From Pseudomonas asuensis (lineage in GTDB: Bacteria > Pseudomonadota > Gammaproteobacteria > Pseudomonadales > Pseudomonadaceae): a stretch of DNA of 64,000 bases. Below the pieces are notes generated by a model. It was not told the DNA's origin. It saw only the letters and a program-made list of their open reading frames with translations, and did no database searches. Position numbers and translations under genes: made by a program. Where the stretch lies: positions 186,001 to 250,000 of the forward strand of contig NZ_BMNW01000005.1 in NCBI RefSeq assembly GCF_014646755.1, written 5' to 3'. Shown piece by piece: positions 36,879-46,829 of the stretch. How positions within the stretch are numbered: the stretch's first letter is position 1; each line of letters begins with the position of its first letter.

Positions 36879-37904
36879 TTAGGCAGCTTTTTGGACCATG
36901 TACTGATTGTAGAAATCAATAACGGCAAGGTTCTTGTGCTTGGCCTCGAACATGATGTCGAACTCGTCCAGGAAGGATTTGGCATATTCGTTACACCAGC
37001 GGTTCCACATCCGGTCGCTATGTCCATACAGATCGCGCTTGTTGACCTTGGTCAGCAGGTTATCCATTTCAATCTTGTCGTCAGCCGAGACGCCCAGGTC
37101 CATCAGCATTTCCTGAGACTGCGAGTAATGCATGGCCGGACGAACGCCACGCCAACTGTCAACAATGCGTTGCACACGGGGGTCATGACGATCGATATAC
37201 CCGCCTTCGTGAATCCAGCAGTGGTGGATATCCAAAACGACGGGCGCATGGCCGGCCAGTTCGAGACAGGCATCGACGCCGTATTTCTTCTCCTCATTTT
37301 CAAAAGTAATGCAATTACGGGCGACCTCCGACAGGCGCGGCCAGATATGCAGGATGCCTTCGATCCCAAGTTTGCCTGCAATATGGATATTGCATTTGAA
37401 GTCCTGGAACTGCCGTCCATAGCCCATCATGCGAATCATGTCAGCATGGTATTCGAACTCACGGATGCTGTTTTCTACCGTCTGCGGGTTGTCCGAACCC
37501 AGGACGCAATACTGCCCCGGATGCATGGATAGACGAATGTCATTGCTGCGTGCGTAATTGCCGATGAGCTGGAACTGCTCGGAAATAAAATCCTGAATGG
37601 CCGTCGACTTATAAAAATAGGCATAACTGGGATGACTATAGAGCGGCAGAATATCGCTACTCATCCGCATCATATGCAGATGCGATGGCAGGGCGTTGAC
37701 GTACTGCAACAGGCGCATCTGGGCTTGAAGGTTGTGCTCGATGACATAGAGCAGCTTTTCCTCAGCGGCTTCGGTCGTCTGGCTGGACAGCCAGCGCAGC
37801 GTAGTGGTCTTGCCATTGTAAAGCCGCTCGATGGCTTCGATCTCTTTTGCAGGCAGGCTTCGGTCGGGATGGCGATAGTTACAGGCAAAGCCGATCCGGT
37901 ACAT
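36879..37904 (-). CDS. uvsE: UV DNA damage endonuclease
   Basis: A 341-residue UVDE/UvsE-family TIM-barrel nuclease, close in size to the bacterial form. Landmarks are MYRIGFACNYRHPD at the N-terminus, RLSMHPGQYCVLGSDN with metal-binding His, TFENEEKKYGVDACLEL and VVLDIHHCWIHEGGYID. The enzyme nicks DNA 5' to UV photoproducts and starts an excision pathway separate from UvrABC. It is the only repair gene here, between the cupin and LysR genes. Confidence 0.92.
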   Translation of the reverse strand: MYRIGFACNYRHPDRSLPAKEIEAIERLYNGKTTTLRWLSSQTTEAAEEKLLYVIEHNLQAQMRLLQYVNALPSHLHMMRMSSDILPLYSHPSYAYFYKSTAIQDFISEQFQLIGNYARSNDIRLSMHPGQYCVLGSDNPQTVENSIREFEYHADMIRMMGYGRQFQDFKCNIHIAGKLGIEGILHIWPRLSEVARNCITFENEEKKYGVDACLELAGHAPVVLDIHHCWIHEGGYIDRHDPRVQRIVDSWRGVRPAMHYSQSQEMLMDLGVSADDKIEMDNLLTKVNKRDLYGHSDRMWNRWCNEYAKSFLDEFDIMFEAKHKNLAVIDFYNQYMVQKAA

Positions 37905-38028
37905 GGCAAACTCCTTGAAAGGCGAGCGGACGAGGCGCGTACTTTGTGGCCGTCCTGAGTGACATGTTATTAGGAGGTTCTATTCTGGCCGAAGTGCCTG
38001 AAAACCGACCGCTGCCAATCAATCAGGA

Positions 38029-38922
38029 CTACAAGCGCTCCTTTAAATGCTTTGCAATGAAATCCAGAAACAGGGTGATCCGTAGCGAAAGCTGAGTATT
38101 GCGGTAGTAGACAGCGTTGATGATCTGAAAGGCGTCCTGCACCTGATCCTCCATAACGGGTACAAGCAAACCCTGCTCGCGGGCCGAGCGCGTCATGTAG
38201 TCAGCCAGACACACAATCCCTTCTCCCGCCAGCGCCAAAGCCTGGATCGTCATACCGCTTGAGGCGGAGATATGGGGCGAGACTGCCAGCATAGCGCCCC
38301 GCTCGTTTGGTAGCGGCCACTGATTGAGGTGATCGAGCTGGCTAAAGCCGATCAGGGTATGCTTTTGCAGGTCGGCTACCGTAAGTGGCGTTCCCTGCCT
38401 AAGCAGATAATCAGGGCTGGCCAGTATGCTGACCCGGCTTTGCCCCAGCGGGCGGGCATGCAAGGTAGAGTCGCGCAGCTCGCCGATTCGGATGGCGACA
38501 TCCGTACGTTGCTCCAGCAGGTCGATGAAACGATCGTTGGTGTCCAGCTCCAGCGTAATGCCGGGGTACTGTTCGCGAAAATGGCCTACGAGCGGAACGA
38601 TAACGTGGCACATGAAGGAGGGTGCGGCGTTCACCCGCAGGCGGCCCGCGGGTCTTTGCCGCCGGATCGCCAGTTGCTCTTCGGCCTCATCGACTGAGGC
38701 AAGGATGGCACGGACCTGAGCCAAAAAATGGCGCCCCTCATCAGTAAGTTCCAGCCGGCGGGTTGTGCGGCGCAACAAGGTAGTGTCGAGCTTTTGCTCA
38801 AGCCGACTGAGGGCGCGGCTCACCCCTGAGACAGTCTGCCCCAACTGGTCGGCAGCCGCAGTAATGGATCCCGTTTCAACAACGGTTTTGAACACCAAGT
38901 GTTCTTCCAACGTGGTTTTCAT
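38029..38922 (-). CDS. LysR-family transcriptional regulator
   Basis: A 297-residue LysR-type regulator. The N-terminal winged HTH spans ~4-63 (FKTVVETGSITAAADQLGQT, VSGVSRALSRLEQKLD), followed by a linker helix and the effector domain from ~90 (GRLRVNAAPSFMCHVIVPLV). It is transcribed divergently from mdaB across a 142-bp region, the usual arrangement for a LysR regulator and its target; quinones or oxidants are plausible effectors by association only. Confidence 0.9.
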   Translation of the reverse strand: MKTTLEEHLVFKTVVETGSITAAADQLGQTVSGVSRALSRLEQKLDTTLLRRTTRRLELTDEGRHFLAQVRAILASVDEAEEQLAIRRQRPAGRLRVNAAPSFMCHVIVPLVGHFREQYPGITLELDTNDRFIDLLEQRTDVAIRIGELRDSTLHARPLGQSRVSILASPDYLLRQGTPLTVADLQKHTLIGFSQLDHLNQWPLPNERGAMLAVSPHISASSGMTIQALALAGEGIVCLADYMTRSAREQGLLVPVMEDQVQDAFQIINAVYYRNTQLSLRITLFLDFIAKHLKERL

Positions 38923-39064
38923 ACCTGTACCCGCGTAGCCATTCTTGACTTAAAATCAATTATCTTTTCCAGTTTATCTACTTTAACGGCAAGCATGCTC
39001 AGAGGACACTGTACCGCTTTCTGGCGCACCCCTTTGCGCCCCACCCGTTTAAGTGGGAGCTTTC

Positions 39065-39649
39065 ATGAAGATTCTTTTGATCAACGGCGGCAAGTCATTT
39101 GCCCATTCCGCGGGTCGTTACAACGATACGCTGCACAATCTGGCTGTAGGGCATTTGAGCGAGCTGGGCCATACCATTCAGGAAACGGTGATTGAGTCAG
39201 GCTACGATGTTAAAGCCGAAGTCCAGAAATACCTGTGGGCCGACGCCATCATTTATCAGATGCCGGGTTGGTGGATGGGTGCGCCCTGGACCGTCAAGAA
39301 GTATTTGGACGAAGTGTTGACTGAAGGCCACGGCTCGCTGTATGCCAACGATGGCCGTACCCGTAACGATCCTACCAAGCAATACGGCACTGGCGGGCTG
39401 CTACAGGGCCGCCGCTATATGCTGTCGCTGACCTGGAACGCACCGCGTGAGGCATTCGACGAGCCAGGTAATTTCTTTGAAGGCAAAGGCGTGGATGGCG
39501 TGTATTTCCCCTTCCACAAATCGCAGCAGTTCGTAGGCCTTGAAGCCCTGCCAACTTACCTGGCAAACGATGTCATCAAGGCACCGGACATCGAGCGTCA
39601 TCAGGCTGAATACAAGGCGCATCTGACCCACGTATTTGGTCAGCAGTAA
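39065..39649 (+). CDS. mdaB: NADPH-quinone reductase MdaB
   Basis: A 194-residue flavodoxin-fold FAD-dependent NAD(P)H:quinone reductase. The start at 39065 has GGGAG just upstream; the frame from 39053 adds four residues without support. N-terminal KILLINGGKSFAHSAGRYND and QMPGWWMGAPWTVKKYLDEV are MdaB landmarks, as is KQYGTGGLLQGRRYMLSLTW. It performs two-electron reduction of quinones, protecting against redox cycling. Probably regulated by the divergent LysR gene; a good terminator follows. Confidence 0.9.
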   Translation: MKILLINGGKSFAHSAGRYNDTLHNLAVGHLSELGHTIQETVIESGYDVKAEVQKYLWADAIIYQMPGWWMGAPWTVKKYLDEVLTEGHGSLYANDGRTRNDPTKQYGTGGLLQGRRYMLSLTWNAPREAFDEPGNFFEGKGVDGVYFPFHKSQQFVGLEALPTYLANDVIKAPDIERHQAEYKAHLTHVFGQQ

Positions 39650-39667
39650 TAACGTAGTATCACCTGA

Positions 39668-39691
39668 AGCCCGGTCTAGACCGGGCTTTTT
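39668..39691 (+). terminator. Rho-independent terminator of mdaB
   Basis: The perfect palindrome AGCCCGGTCTAGACCGGGCT is followed by TTTTT, 19 bp past the stop codon. Confidence 0.92.
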
Positions 39692-39831
39692 CATGCCTGC
39701 CTCAATGTTATCGCACAATGTAATTGTCATATCTCTGCCACAGAACTGAAAAACCCGCTGCGTACGCTCCTTGGCCTTTGCATGGCTTGTACTGCTCTGT
39801 ATCTATTCGTATACACAGAAAGGAGTCGTTA

Positions 39832-42800
39832 GTGAGACCTTCAAACGTCAGTTCGTGTGTGATCGCTTCCTCGTTCGCTTTATCTCTGCTGGCTGCCTCG
39901 GTACATGCTGCAGGCCGTGCCGACAATAACGCCCTCAACGGTGTTGACGTGCTGTCCGGCTTTAACAAACTCTGGACACCCGGCGCGACCTGGAACACCG
40001 GAACGCCAACTGAGCTGGGTGCGCCGATTCTTCAGCGCAATATTCAATATGTAGTGGACCTGTCCAAGACACGCACCCATGAGCAGGAAGTGGCGGCTTA
40101 CTTCGATGACCGCCGCAACCAGAGCTACAGCGCGATCAGTGGATTAGGCTCGCTGGCGGAAGGATACCTGGCAGGCTCTGGCGCCTTTACAACGATTACC
40201 ACATTTGACGACTCCAACCAGACCGTAAAATACGACGACAAGGGCAGCGGCGCGGGCGAGAAGTCCTCGGCTCTGGGCAAGGTCGTAGAGCTGGTCGGCG
40301 CGGTACGCAACGACGCCTCCACCACCCCTGCCAAAAATGCCTATCAATATCCACGCCCCTGGCGTCAGGCGCAGGAAGAGATTATCCAGCCCTCCCTTCG
40401 TCCGGCTCGCAGCAGCACCCCGGAAACCGACGGTGGCTTCCCAAGCGGCCATACCAATGCCGCCTATCTCTCGTCCATTGCGTTGAGCTATGCCGTTCCC
40501 CAACGTTTTGACGAGCTGATGCTACGCGCCTCGGAACTTGGCAATAGCCGAATCGTGACGGGCATGCACTCGCCCTTCGATGTCATAGGCGGGCGCATCA
40601 CGGCCACTTATTTTGCCATCGACAATCTGACTAACAATGCCCAGCTCCGCAACGAGGCTTATCAGCAGGCACAGGCGTACTTCACCCAGCAGTGCGGCGG
40701 AGACATCAACAACTGCATGGACCCGATCGACCCTGCGACTGACCGCTTCTCGCAGCATGCTCAGGACAAGGCACTCTACACATCGCGCCTGACTTATGGC
40801 TTTGAGCCGGTAGGTCCGACCGATTTGGCCCCGGTCGTACCGGTCAACGCCGAAGTATTATTAGAGACCCGCTTTCCCTATCTAGATGCCAGTCAGCGTC
40901 GCGACGTACTCGCCAGCACGGAGATCTCGTCCGGCTATGTTGTTATCGACGAGTCAAACGGGTATGGCCGCCTGAACCTGATGGCAGCAGGCGACGGTTA
41001 CGGCGCCTTTACGTCCGACGTCACGGTCAACATGGATGCCAGCCTGGGTGGCTTCAACGCCATGGATGCCTGGCGCAACAACATCAGTGGCACGGGTGGC
41101 CTGATCAAGAATGGCAGCGGTGAGCTGACCCTGAGTGGGGAAAACACTTACACCGGCGGCACGACGATCAATGGCGGTACGCTCAGGGGCTATGCCCGTG
41201 CGTTCGGTAATGGCGTAATCACCAACAATGCAACCCTCGTTCTGGATCAGTCCGTCGACGACACAATGGCCAATACCCTCGCGGGTAACGGTTCGCTGAT
41301 CAAGACCGGTGCCGGTTCGCTGGACCTGACCGGTAACAGCAGCTTCTCGGGGGCCACGTCAGTCAATGAAGGCCGCTTGGCAGTAAACGGCAGCCTCGCC
41401 AACTCCGCCATTACCGTGAACCAAGGTGCAACCCTTGGTGGCAATGGCACGGTTGGCAATCTTACCGTGGCAGAAGGTGGTGTCGTCGCGCCCGGTAACT
41501 CTGTCGGACAGTTGAACGTGAATGGTAACGTCACGCTGGCCAATGGTGCGGTCTATCAGGTTGAAACCAATGAGGCTGGCCAGACGGATCGTCTCGTGGC
41601 TACCGGTAGCGTGACAATCGACAACAGCACGCTGTCACTGGTGCAAAGCGGTAGCTGGCAACCTCTGACACGCTATTCCATCCTGACGGCCAATGACGGT
41701 GTCAGCGGCACCTTTGCCAACGTCACCTCCAACTATGCCTTCCTGACGCCCACACTGAGCTACACCGCTAACGGTGTTGAACTGGCACTGGAGCGTAACG
41801 GCACCTCTTTCGCGTCCCTGGCTACCACCCGTAATGAGCGTGCCGTAGCAGCTGGACTGGACAGCGTAGTGGCCAGTAGTGCGTTGTGGAACCAAGTTGC
41901 ACAGCTGGACACGGCCACGGCGCAGCAGACCTTCCGTGCGCTATCGAATGAATTGCATGCGTCTACGCAGACAGCGCTGGTGGAAGAAAGCCGCCTGATC
42001 CGTAACGCCATGACGGATCGCCTGCATAACGCCCACGCATCCGATACCAACACTCTGTCAGGTGTTCAGAACCTGACAGGTAGCGACGCGCGGGGCGTAG
42101 TCTGGACGCAGGCGCTGGGTGCCTGGGGTAAGACCGATAGCACCCATAACGTCTCCGGCCTGGACACGCACACTACCGGGGTTCTCCTGGGTGCCGATGC
42201 GCCGCTTAACGATACCTGGCGCGTAGGCGGATTGGTGGGCTACAGCCATAGCGACTTTGATCTGCGCCATGCCTCAGGCTCCTCCAAGAGCGACAATTAT
42301 CATCTGGGCTTGTATGCCGGAGCGCAATGGGATGCCCTGAGCCTGAAGCTAGGCGCCGCGCATACCTGGCACGATATCGAAGCCAAGCGTACGCTTTCCG
42401 TGCTGGGCAGCGCCGAGCGTCTGTCGCCCGACTATGATGCAGGTACTACGCAGGTCTTTGGCGAGCTGGGCTACCTGATCAAGCAGGATCAAGTCACCCT
42501 GGAGCCTTTCGCAGGCCTTGCCCATGTCCGTGTATATACTGACAGCTTCCATGAGCGCAGCGGCACATTGGCACTAGACAACAAATCCCAGGATACCGAC
42601 GTGACCTTTAGCACGCTGGGTCTGCGCGCGTCGACTACGACCTCGGTTGGCAATGTGCAACTCAAGCCCAGTGCAATGCTGGGATGGCGGCATGCGTTTG
42701 GTGACGTAACACCCGAGCACAAAACAGCCTTCGAAGGTGGCAATACGTTCACGCTGGAAGGCGCACCGATTGCGCGAAACGCAGCGGTACTCGAAGGTGC

Positions 42801-42912
42801 TGTAGAGATGGCCCTGAGCGAAACAGTCAGTGTAGGCGTGAGCTATGGTGGTCAGCTCAGCAGCGATACTACCGATCAAAACGTCAAAGCCAACGTCACC
42901 CTGCGCTTCTAA
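39832..42912 (+). CDS. Autotransporter with PAP2-type acid phosphatase passenger
   Basis: A 1026-residue type-Va secreted protein. The GTG at 39832 is chosen because AAGGAG lies 7 nt upstream. A Sec signal peptide (1-26, cleavage after SVHA) precedes a PAP2/vanadium-phosphatase passenger with all three motifs: KX6RP (Lys168, Arg175-Pro176), PSGH (204-207) and SRX5HX3D (Ser239-Arg240, His246, Asp250). Then come an autotransporter beta-strand repeat (GGLIKNGSGELTLSGENTYT, ~420) and related beta-helix, and a C-terminal beta-barrel from ~760 ending in NVTLRF. It would place phosphomonoesterase activity on the cell surface. Confidence 0.9.
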   Translation: MRPSNVSSCVIASSFALSLLAASVHAAGRADNNALNGVDVLSGFNKLWTPGATWNTGTPTELGAPILQRNIQYVVDLSKTRTHEQEVAAYFDDRRNQSYSAISGLGSLAEGYLAGSGAFTTITTFDDSNQTVKYDDKGSGAGEKSSALGKVVELVGAVRNDASTTPAKNAYQYPRPWRQAQEEIIQPSLRPARSSTPETDGGFPSGHTNAAYLSSIALSYAVPQRFDELMLRASELGNSRIVTGMHSPFDVIGGRITATYFAIDNLTNNAQLRNEAYQQAQAYFTQQCGGDINNCMDPIDPATDRFSQHAQDKALYTSRLTYGFEPVGPTDLAPVVPVNAEVLLETRFPYLDASQRRDVLASTEISSGYVVIDESNGYGRLNLMAAGDGYGAFTSDVTVNMDASLGGFNAMDAWRNNISGTGGLIKNGSGELTLSGENTYTGGTTINGGTLRGYARAFGNGVITNNATLVLDQSVDDTMANTLAGNGSLIKTGAGSLDLTGNSSFSGATSVNEGRLAVNGSLANSAITVNQGATLGGNGTVGNLTVAEGGVVAPGNSVGQLNVNGNVTLANGAVYQVETNEAGQTDRLVATGSVTIDNSTLSLVQSGSWQPLTRYSILTANDGVSGTFANVTSNYAFLTPTLSYTANGVELALERNGTSFASLATTRNERAVAAGLDSVVASSALWNQVAQLDTATAQQTFRALSNELHASTQTALVEESRLIRNAMTDRLHNAHASDTNTLSGVQNLTGSDARGVVWTQALGAWGKTDSTHNVSGLDTHTTGVLLGADAPLNDTWRVGGLVGYSHSDFDLRHASGSSKSDNYHLGLYAGAQWDALSLKLGAAHTWHDIEAKRTLSVLGSAERLSPDYDAGTTQVFGELGYLIKQDQVTLEPFAGLAHVRVYTDSFHERSGTLALDNKSQDTDVTFSTLGLRASTTTSVGNVQLKPSAMLGWRHAFGDVTPEHKTAFEGGNTFTLEGAPIARNAAVLEGAVEMALSETVSVGVSYGGQLSSDTTDQNVKANVTLRF

Positions 42913-43222
42913 GCGTTAAGATGGCCTCCCTGGAGGCCATCTCCTCTCTTGGCATTGAAATGGTTTGAGACTATAAAGTGTGACGGTCGTCAGATCTTTA
43001 TTGCCAGTTCCCCAGTCCTGCCAGTAGATTCCGCGCTCAATGCCCATCGGCTGTAGGTGATGTTGTGGGTAAGCCTAGCGGGCAACCACCTCCACTGATC
43101 AATGAGCGCATCCTCCGGCTATTTTTCATCAGGCCGGAGTCGCGCCTAACGGCCTCAACATCTTCTTCATATATTCAAGGTCTTCGCCTTGTTTTTGCCT
43201 GTTCTGCTGTCGAGCCGTTTAC
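42913..43222. other. 310-bp intergenic stretch
   Basis: It contains the terminator at 42920-42941. The rest is leader DNA of the hybrid kinase gene; I see no obvious promoter pair or RNA. The kinase start codon has no strong ribosome-binding site. Confidence 0.4.
42920..42941 (+). terminator. Hairpin after the autotransporter gene
   Basis: A perfect 10-bp inverted repeat (GATGGCCTCC / GGAGGCCATC) with a 2-nt centre, then TCCTCTCTT, 7 bp past the stop codon. Confidence 0.7.
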
Positions 43223-45886
43223 ATGTTGGATGTCGAACTTAATTCAAGCATGCCGCAGGATGCGCTCACTCCAGACGTGGACCGTTTTGAGATTCTCAAC
43301 TGGATCGGTGCCCGCCTGGCAGCCGAACTGGATCTGGATAAACTGGTGCAGGAAGCAACCGATGCCGCTGTCGCATTAATCCATGCGCAGTTTGGTGCAT
43401 TCTTTTATAACGTGCTGAACGAACATGGCGAGAGCTACATGCTGTACGCGCTTTCAGGCGTACCCCGTGAAGCCTTCTCAAACTTTCCCATGCCGCGCAA
43501 CACGACCGTTTTTGGCCCCACCTTTAAAGGTGAAGGTATCGTTCGCTCGGACGATATCACCCAAGACGCCCGCTACGGAAAAAACGCACCCTATACCGGA
43601 ATGCCTGACGGCCATCTGCCAGTGCGCAGCTACCTGGCAGTCCCGGTGATTTCGCGCTCTGGCGAAGTCTTGGGTGGTATGCTGTTCGGGCACGCCGAGC
43701 CGGGCATGTTCACTGAAGAACATGAATACCTGTTGAACGGTATTGCGGGTCAGGCAGCCATTGCCATCGATAACGCCCGTCTCTTTCGCGAAGCCCAGAA
43801 CGAGCTGGCTGAGCGCAAGCGAGCTGAACAACTGGCTCATGAACGCAGTAACCGCCTTGAGCTCTTGTCGGAGGCTATTGAGAAAGCCCCTTCTGCCCAT
43901 AACCTGGAAGAGCTGATCGAGATCGTTAGCCATGCAGCACGCCGGCTGTCCAATGCCGACGGTGTTGCCATCGTGCTGCGTGAGGGGGATCTGTGCCACT
44001 ACGCAGCCGAAATTACGCCTGAGCCACTGTGGAAAGGCCAGCGGTTTGCCATTCATGATTGTATCTCCGGCTGGGCTATGACTCATCTGGAGACAGCAGT
44101 TATCCCTGATGTAGGATCCGATCCGCGACTGATTGAAAGGTTTTACACACCTACGTTCATCAAAAGCCTTGTGATGGTGCCACTGATCAGTGATGGAAGT
44201 GCTACAGCTGCCATCGGTGCTTATTGGGCGAAACTTCATACCCCTGAGCTGGCCGAGATCGCTACGCTTGAAGCATTGGCCCGCGCAGCAGGTGCCGTGC
44301 TCAAGCGAATAGAGGCAGAGCAGGCGCTACGCCGGTTGAACGAGACACTTGAAATACAAGTGGCCGAACGCACGGCTGATCGGGACCGCATGTGGCGGCT
44401 TTCAACAGATGTCATGCTTGTAGCCCGCTTCGACGGGACTATCACGGCGGCAAATCCAGCCTGGAAAGCCTTGTTTGGCTGGACTGAAAAGGAGTTGATT
44501 GGGCGCTCCTTTATAGAGTTTACCCATCCTGATGACATACCGCGCACCCTTGCCGAAACCGAAAGCCTGGCCAAGGGCGTCACCACCATGCGCTTTGAAA
44601 ACCGCTACCTACGCAGGGACGGCAGCTATGGCTGGCTGTCTTGGATTGCTGTTCCGGATCACACCGTCATCCATGCTGTGGGACGGGAAATCACTGCTGA
44701 AAAGGAACAGGCCGAGGCTTTGCGAGTGGCCGAAGAAGCCCTTCGCCAGTCACAAAAAATGGAAGCGCTGGGGCAGCTTACGGGCGGCATCGCCCATGAC
44801 TTCAATAACCTGCTCACCGGCATTATAGGCTCGCTCGATATCATGCAAACCCGGCTAAGCCAGGGGCGCACCGAAGCTATAGACCGTTATGCCAAGGCTG
44901 CCATGACTTCGGCTAATCGTGCTGCCGCGCTGACTCATCGCCTGCTGGCCTTTGCCCGGCGACAGCCCCTGGACCCCAAGCCGGTCAACGTCAACAAGTT
45001 GATCGCCTCGATGGAGGATCTCCTGCACCGCACTCTGGGTGAGACCATTCAGATGGAGCTGGCCACTGCAGGCGGCTTGTGGATCACGCTGTGCGATGCC
45101 AACCAGCTGGAAAGTGCCATTCTCAACCTGGCCATCAATGCACGTGACGCCATGCCCAGCGGTGGCCGTCTCGTGATTGAGACCTGCAACGCGCACCTGG
45201 ACCATACTTATACGTCACGGCAACGCAATATAAAGCCTGGACAGTATGTCTGCATTTCGGTAACCGATACCGGTGTCGGCATGCCCAAAGAGATCATCGC
45301 GCGAGCATTTGATCCCTTCTTTACGACCAAGCCCATCGGGCAGGGAACCGGACTTGGCCTGTCGATGATCTACGGCTTCATTCGTCAGTCCGAAGGCCAC
45401 GCCAACATTTACTCGGAAGTGGGCATTGGTACGACGGTAAAACTCTACCTGCCGCGCTTTCAGGGCTCGCTCGAAGATGACAGTGAAGTAACAGGCACGA
45501 CGGATGCCTACCGCACCAAACATGGAGAAACGGTACTGATTGTCGAGGACGAGCCCATTGTCCGCGAACTGATCGTCGAGGTGCTCAAGGACCTCGGCTA
45601 CAAGGCCTTACAGGCCCACGATGGACCGGCTGGGCTCAAGATCATCCAGTCATCACAACATATTGATCTGCTCATCACCGACATTGGCTTACCCGGCCTT
45701 AACGGCCGTCAGCTGGCCGATGCCGCCCGTGTCGTACGCAGTGAGCTAAAGGTCTTGTTCATCACCGGTTATGCTGAAAACGCTACGCTGGCAAGCGGCT
45801 TTTTAGAGCCAGGCATGGAGATGGTCACTAAGCCCTTCGCGGTGGAAAAGCTGGCTATTCGTATCCGCGAGATGATCGAGCAGTAA
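43223..45886 (+). CDS. Hybrid sensor histidine kinase (GAF-GAF-PAS-HisKA-HATPase-REC)
   Basis: An 887-residue soluble hybrid kinase. Two GAF domains (~20-190 and ~215-370), a PAS domain (~390-490; [20 protein letters not shown]), HisKA with His525 in [11 protein letters not shown], HATPase_c ([35 protein letters not shown]) and a C-terminal receiver with Asp820 in [10 protein letters not shown] and the late Lys in [11 protein letters not shown]. The HDFNN-type phospho-acceptor group is frequent in Pseudomonas light- or redox-linked kinases. No separate output protein is encoded nearby. Signal unknown. Confidence 0.9.
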   Translation: MLDVELNSSMPQDALTPDVDRFEILNWIGARLAAELDLDKLVQEATDAAVALIHAQFGAFFYNVLNEHGESYMLYALSGVPREAFSNFPMPRNTTVFGPTFKGEGIVRSDDITQDARYGKNAPYTGMPDGHLPVRSYLAVPVISRSGEVLGGMLFGHAEPGMFTEEHEYLLNGIAGQAAIAIDNARLFREAQNELAERKRAEQLAHERSNRLELLSEAIEKAPSAHNLEELIEIVSHAARRLSNADGVAIVLREGDLCHYAAEITPEPLWKGQRFAIHDCISGWAMTHLETAVIPDVGSDPRLIERFYTPTFIKSLVMVPLISDGSATAAIGAYWAKLHTPELAEIATLEALARAAGAVLKRIEAEQALRRLNETLEIQVAERTADRDRMWRLSTDVMLVARFDGTITAANPAWKALFGWTEKELIGRSFIEFTHPDDIPRTLAETESLAKGVTTMRFENRYLRRDGSYGWLSWIAVPDHTVIHAVGREITAEKEQAEALRVAEEALRQSQKMEALGQLTGGIAHDFNNLLTGIIGSLDIMQTRLSQGRTEAIDRYAKAAMTSANRAAALTHRLLAFARRQPLDPKPVNVNKLIASMEDLLHRTLGETIQMELATAGGLWITLCDANQLESAILNLAINARDAMPSGGRLVIETCNAHLDHTYTSRQRNIKPGQYVCISVTDTGVGMPKEIIARAFDPFFTTKPIGQGTGLGLSMIYGFIRQSEGHANIYSEVGIGTTVKLYLPRFQGSLEDDSEVTGTTDAYRTKHGETVLIVEDEPIVRELIVEVLKDLGYKALQAHDGPAGLKIIQSSQHIDLLITDIGLPGLNGRQLADAARVVRSELKVLFITGYAENATLASGFLEPGMEMVTKPFAVEKLAIRIREMIEQ

Positions 45887-45990
45887 CAGGACAACCCGCC
45901 CGTACAAGGCTGGCGCGCTAATTGCTCAGAATTGTTTCTCTGACGACGGTGCCTGTTTTCCGTCTTTGCTTAACCAGCTCCGGGTCCGAT

Positions 45991-46752
45991 ATGAATACTC
46001 GATTTGCCTGTAACGGCTGTGGCAAGTGCTGCAATGATCATCACGTCCCTCTGACACTTCAGGAAGCCAAAGCCTGGGCTACCGATGGCGGTCAGCTGAT
46101 TATTCTTGTGGAAGGCTTTCTGGATAATGGCTACGGCGTGCCGATTAACCAGCGCGAACATGTGCAGCGCCGCTCAATACCCGTCCGCTGTGGCCATACC
46201 CAGGCTTACGTATCTATTACGTTCGCAGCCTACAACGTTGGGCCTTGCCGCAATCTCGACACCCAGAACCGCTGCTCCATCTATGAGCGCCGGCCCCTGG
46301 TTTGTCGCATTTATCCGATGGAAATCAATCCACATATCCCGTTGCGGCCAGACATGAAGGACTGTGCGCCTGAAACTTGGCAAGCTGGTCCTGAGCTGAT
46401 TCATGGCGGTCGTCTAATGGATGCTGAGCTAGCGATGCTGATTGAGCGCTCGCGCCAAGCGGACCGTGACGAAATAGGTGCCAAGGCAGAAATCTGTCGC
46501 CTGTTGGGCATTCGCACCATGGCGCTAAAAGGCGACGGCTATACTGTATTTCTCCCAGACTCTGATGCCTTCCTCAACGCGACAGAACAGGTGGAGGCCA
46601 GCCCTGAACAACCTTGGCCACCGGTTGAAGAAGAGGAATGGGCAATGCGGGTTTCGAGTGATGACTTGGCCAGCCAGCTCGAAGAAACCGGAGCTATGAT
46701 CGCCTCGGCACTGGAGAATATTGGTTTCATCTCACTCAGAAAGGTGTCATAG
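45991..46752 (+). CDS. YkgJ-family cysteine-cluster protein
   Basis: A 253-residue cytoplasmic protein. ATG 45991 gives the family start MNTRFACNGCGKCCNDHHVP; the longer frame from 45922 lacks support. Cysteines fall in CNGCGKCC, CRNL, CSIYERRPLVCRIYPM and a further CAPETW, the Zn- or Fe-S-binding pattern of the YkgJ/UPF0153 family. The C-terminal ~100 residues are acidic and helical. Function is unknown for the family. It converges on gltP with a shared terminator. Confidence 0.85.
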   Translation: MNTRFACNGCGKCCNDHHVPLTLQEAKAWATDGGQLIILVEGFLDNGYGVPINQREHVQRRSIPVRCGHTQAYVSITFAAYNVGPCRNLDTQNRCSIYERRPLVCRIYPMEINPHIPLRPDMKDCAPETWQAGPELIHGGRLMDAELAMLIERSRQADRDEIGAKAEICRLLGIRTMALKGDGYTVFLPDSDAFLNATEQVEASPEQPWPPVEEEEWAMRVSSDDLASQLEETGAMIASALENIGFISLRKVS

Positions 46753-46800
46753 CGTATTGAGAATGGGCCAGTACACACTGCCCCTGAATCCCGCCAAAAA

Positions 46801-46828
46801 AGAAGCCGCTTTTCAGCGGCTTCTTTTG
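46801..46828. terminator. Bidirectional terminator between ykgJ-like gene and gltP
   Basis: The perfect inverted repeat AGAAGCCGCT / AGCGGCTTCT with a TTTC loop is flanked by an A-tract on the left and TTT on the right. It overlaps the last bases before the gltP stop codon. Confidence 0.9.
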
Positions 46829-46829
46829 A

